From assembly GCF_022867795.2 (NCBI RefSeq), contig NZ_CP107006.1, positions 4,836,001 to 4,900,000 of the forward strand: a DNA stretch of 64,000 nt, given 5' to 3'. The notes beneath the pieces are model-generated. The model was not told the origin of the DNA. It saw nothing but the letters and a program-made list of their open reading frames with translations, and did not search any database. Every line of letters begins with the position of its first letter. Positions within the stretch are counted from its first letter, which is position 1. Source of the DNA: Chitinophaga horti (GTDB lineage: Bacteria; Bacteroidota; Bacteroidia; Chitinophagales; Chitinophagaceae). Below are positions 63,625 to 64,000 of this stretch, in pieces. The position numbers and the translations under genes are program-made.

Positions 63625-64000
63625 TTCAGATCTGTTCTAGTATTTAAATGTAAAATTAGTCAATCGCCTTTAGTTTTTGGCGAAGCCCGTCGAATATTAG
63701 CGATTTCGTGACCAAAAGTACACAAATATGGTAGACTTTTCTCACTTTGTTCCGCGCGTAATCGAGGGTGCAATATATTTAATTACTGGTCCAAGTAGTA
63801 ATCAAAAGCGGAAATCATAAAACGGGGATGGGTTATGTTAAAGCTTGTGTAAAGAAATGTTAAATGCTTTTTGAACAGATAATCTGGCAGTTATGGGGCA
63901 TGGTAGTTGTTTTATCCTTGTTACATGAGATGATAGCAGACGATGCGAAAACCTAACTAAGTCATTCATTTTAACCATATATACTTAACCATTCTTTATT
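63625..64000. other. right-edge region upstream of korA
   Basis: No gene is supported in these 376 bases. On the minus strand TACTTTTG (63713-63720) is an exact -7 box about 90 bases before the korA start, without a clear -33 element. Confidence 0.5.

Overview
The window looks like chromosome from a member of the Bacteroidota, most likely Chitinophagaceae (Chitinophaga or a close relative). The evidence is: type IX secretion and gliding genes (porV, porU, gldJ, gldA, a PorP/SprF protein); bacillithiol synthesis (bshA); Bacteroidota-restricted families (DUF4292, DUF4293, DUF6134); and promoters with the Bacteroidota -7 element TAnnTTTG, several of them nearly touching the start codon. No rRNA, tRNA, CRISPR, prophage or insertion sequence was recognised, so this reads as core genome with some repeat-bearing spacers.

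Layout. 1-8.5 kb, mostly minus strand: an alpha-2-macroglobulin family protein cut by the left edge, sucD, an MlaE/MlaF lipid transporter pair, a predicted protein-kinase-like protein of unknown role, a DUF2059 protein and a malic enzyme with an apparent single-base frameshift. 8.6-12 kb: a DUF4293 membrane protein and uvrA. 12.0-12.86 kb: an 860-base non-coding region with three kinds of repeats and the promoter of an ECF sigma factor. 13-19 kb: thiolase, rlmN and two pseudouridine synthases (one with a long tandem-repeat N-terminus), then a 1-Cys peroxiredoxin. 19-31 kb: a WYL regulator, adenine deaminase, AnmK, a vWA protein with a SusC-like N-terminal motif, upp, a PorP/SprF protein, an AAG-type DNA glycosylase, an EI24 membrane protein and an RsmI-like methylase. 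31-39.7 kb: M28 peptidase, bshA behind a structured leader, and a minus-strand cluster ispF-dut-TPR lipoprotein-DUF4292-EnvC-like factor. 39.8-46.2 kb: porV and porU divergent from gldJ. 46.8-54.2 kb, minus strand: bcp, an M23 peptidase, and a five-gene cluster combining two coiled-coil proteins, an ABC substrate-binding domain fused to an OmpA peptidoglycan-binding domain, a permease and an ATPase. 54.7-64 kb: frameshifted gldA, eno, a DivIC-like protein, nth, a NupG-type transporter with a Gfo/Idh/MocA oxidoreductase, a DUF6134 protein and korA.

Themes: envelope biology dominates (T9SS and gliding, lipid transport, murein recycling and hydrolase control, lipoproteins, the OmpA-tethered ABC system), together with rRNA modification (RlmN, RluB, RluA), base-excision and nucleotide-excision repair (Mpg, Nth, UvrA) and nucleotide salvage (Ade, Upp, Dut). 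The best candidate for an undescribed system is the OmpA-tethered ABC cluster at 49014-54167. The main caution is two single-base deletions in conserved genes (malic enzyme, gldA), both beside homopolymers, which may be assembly errors.
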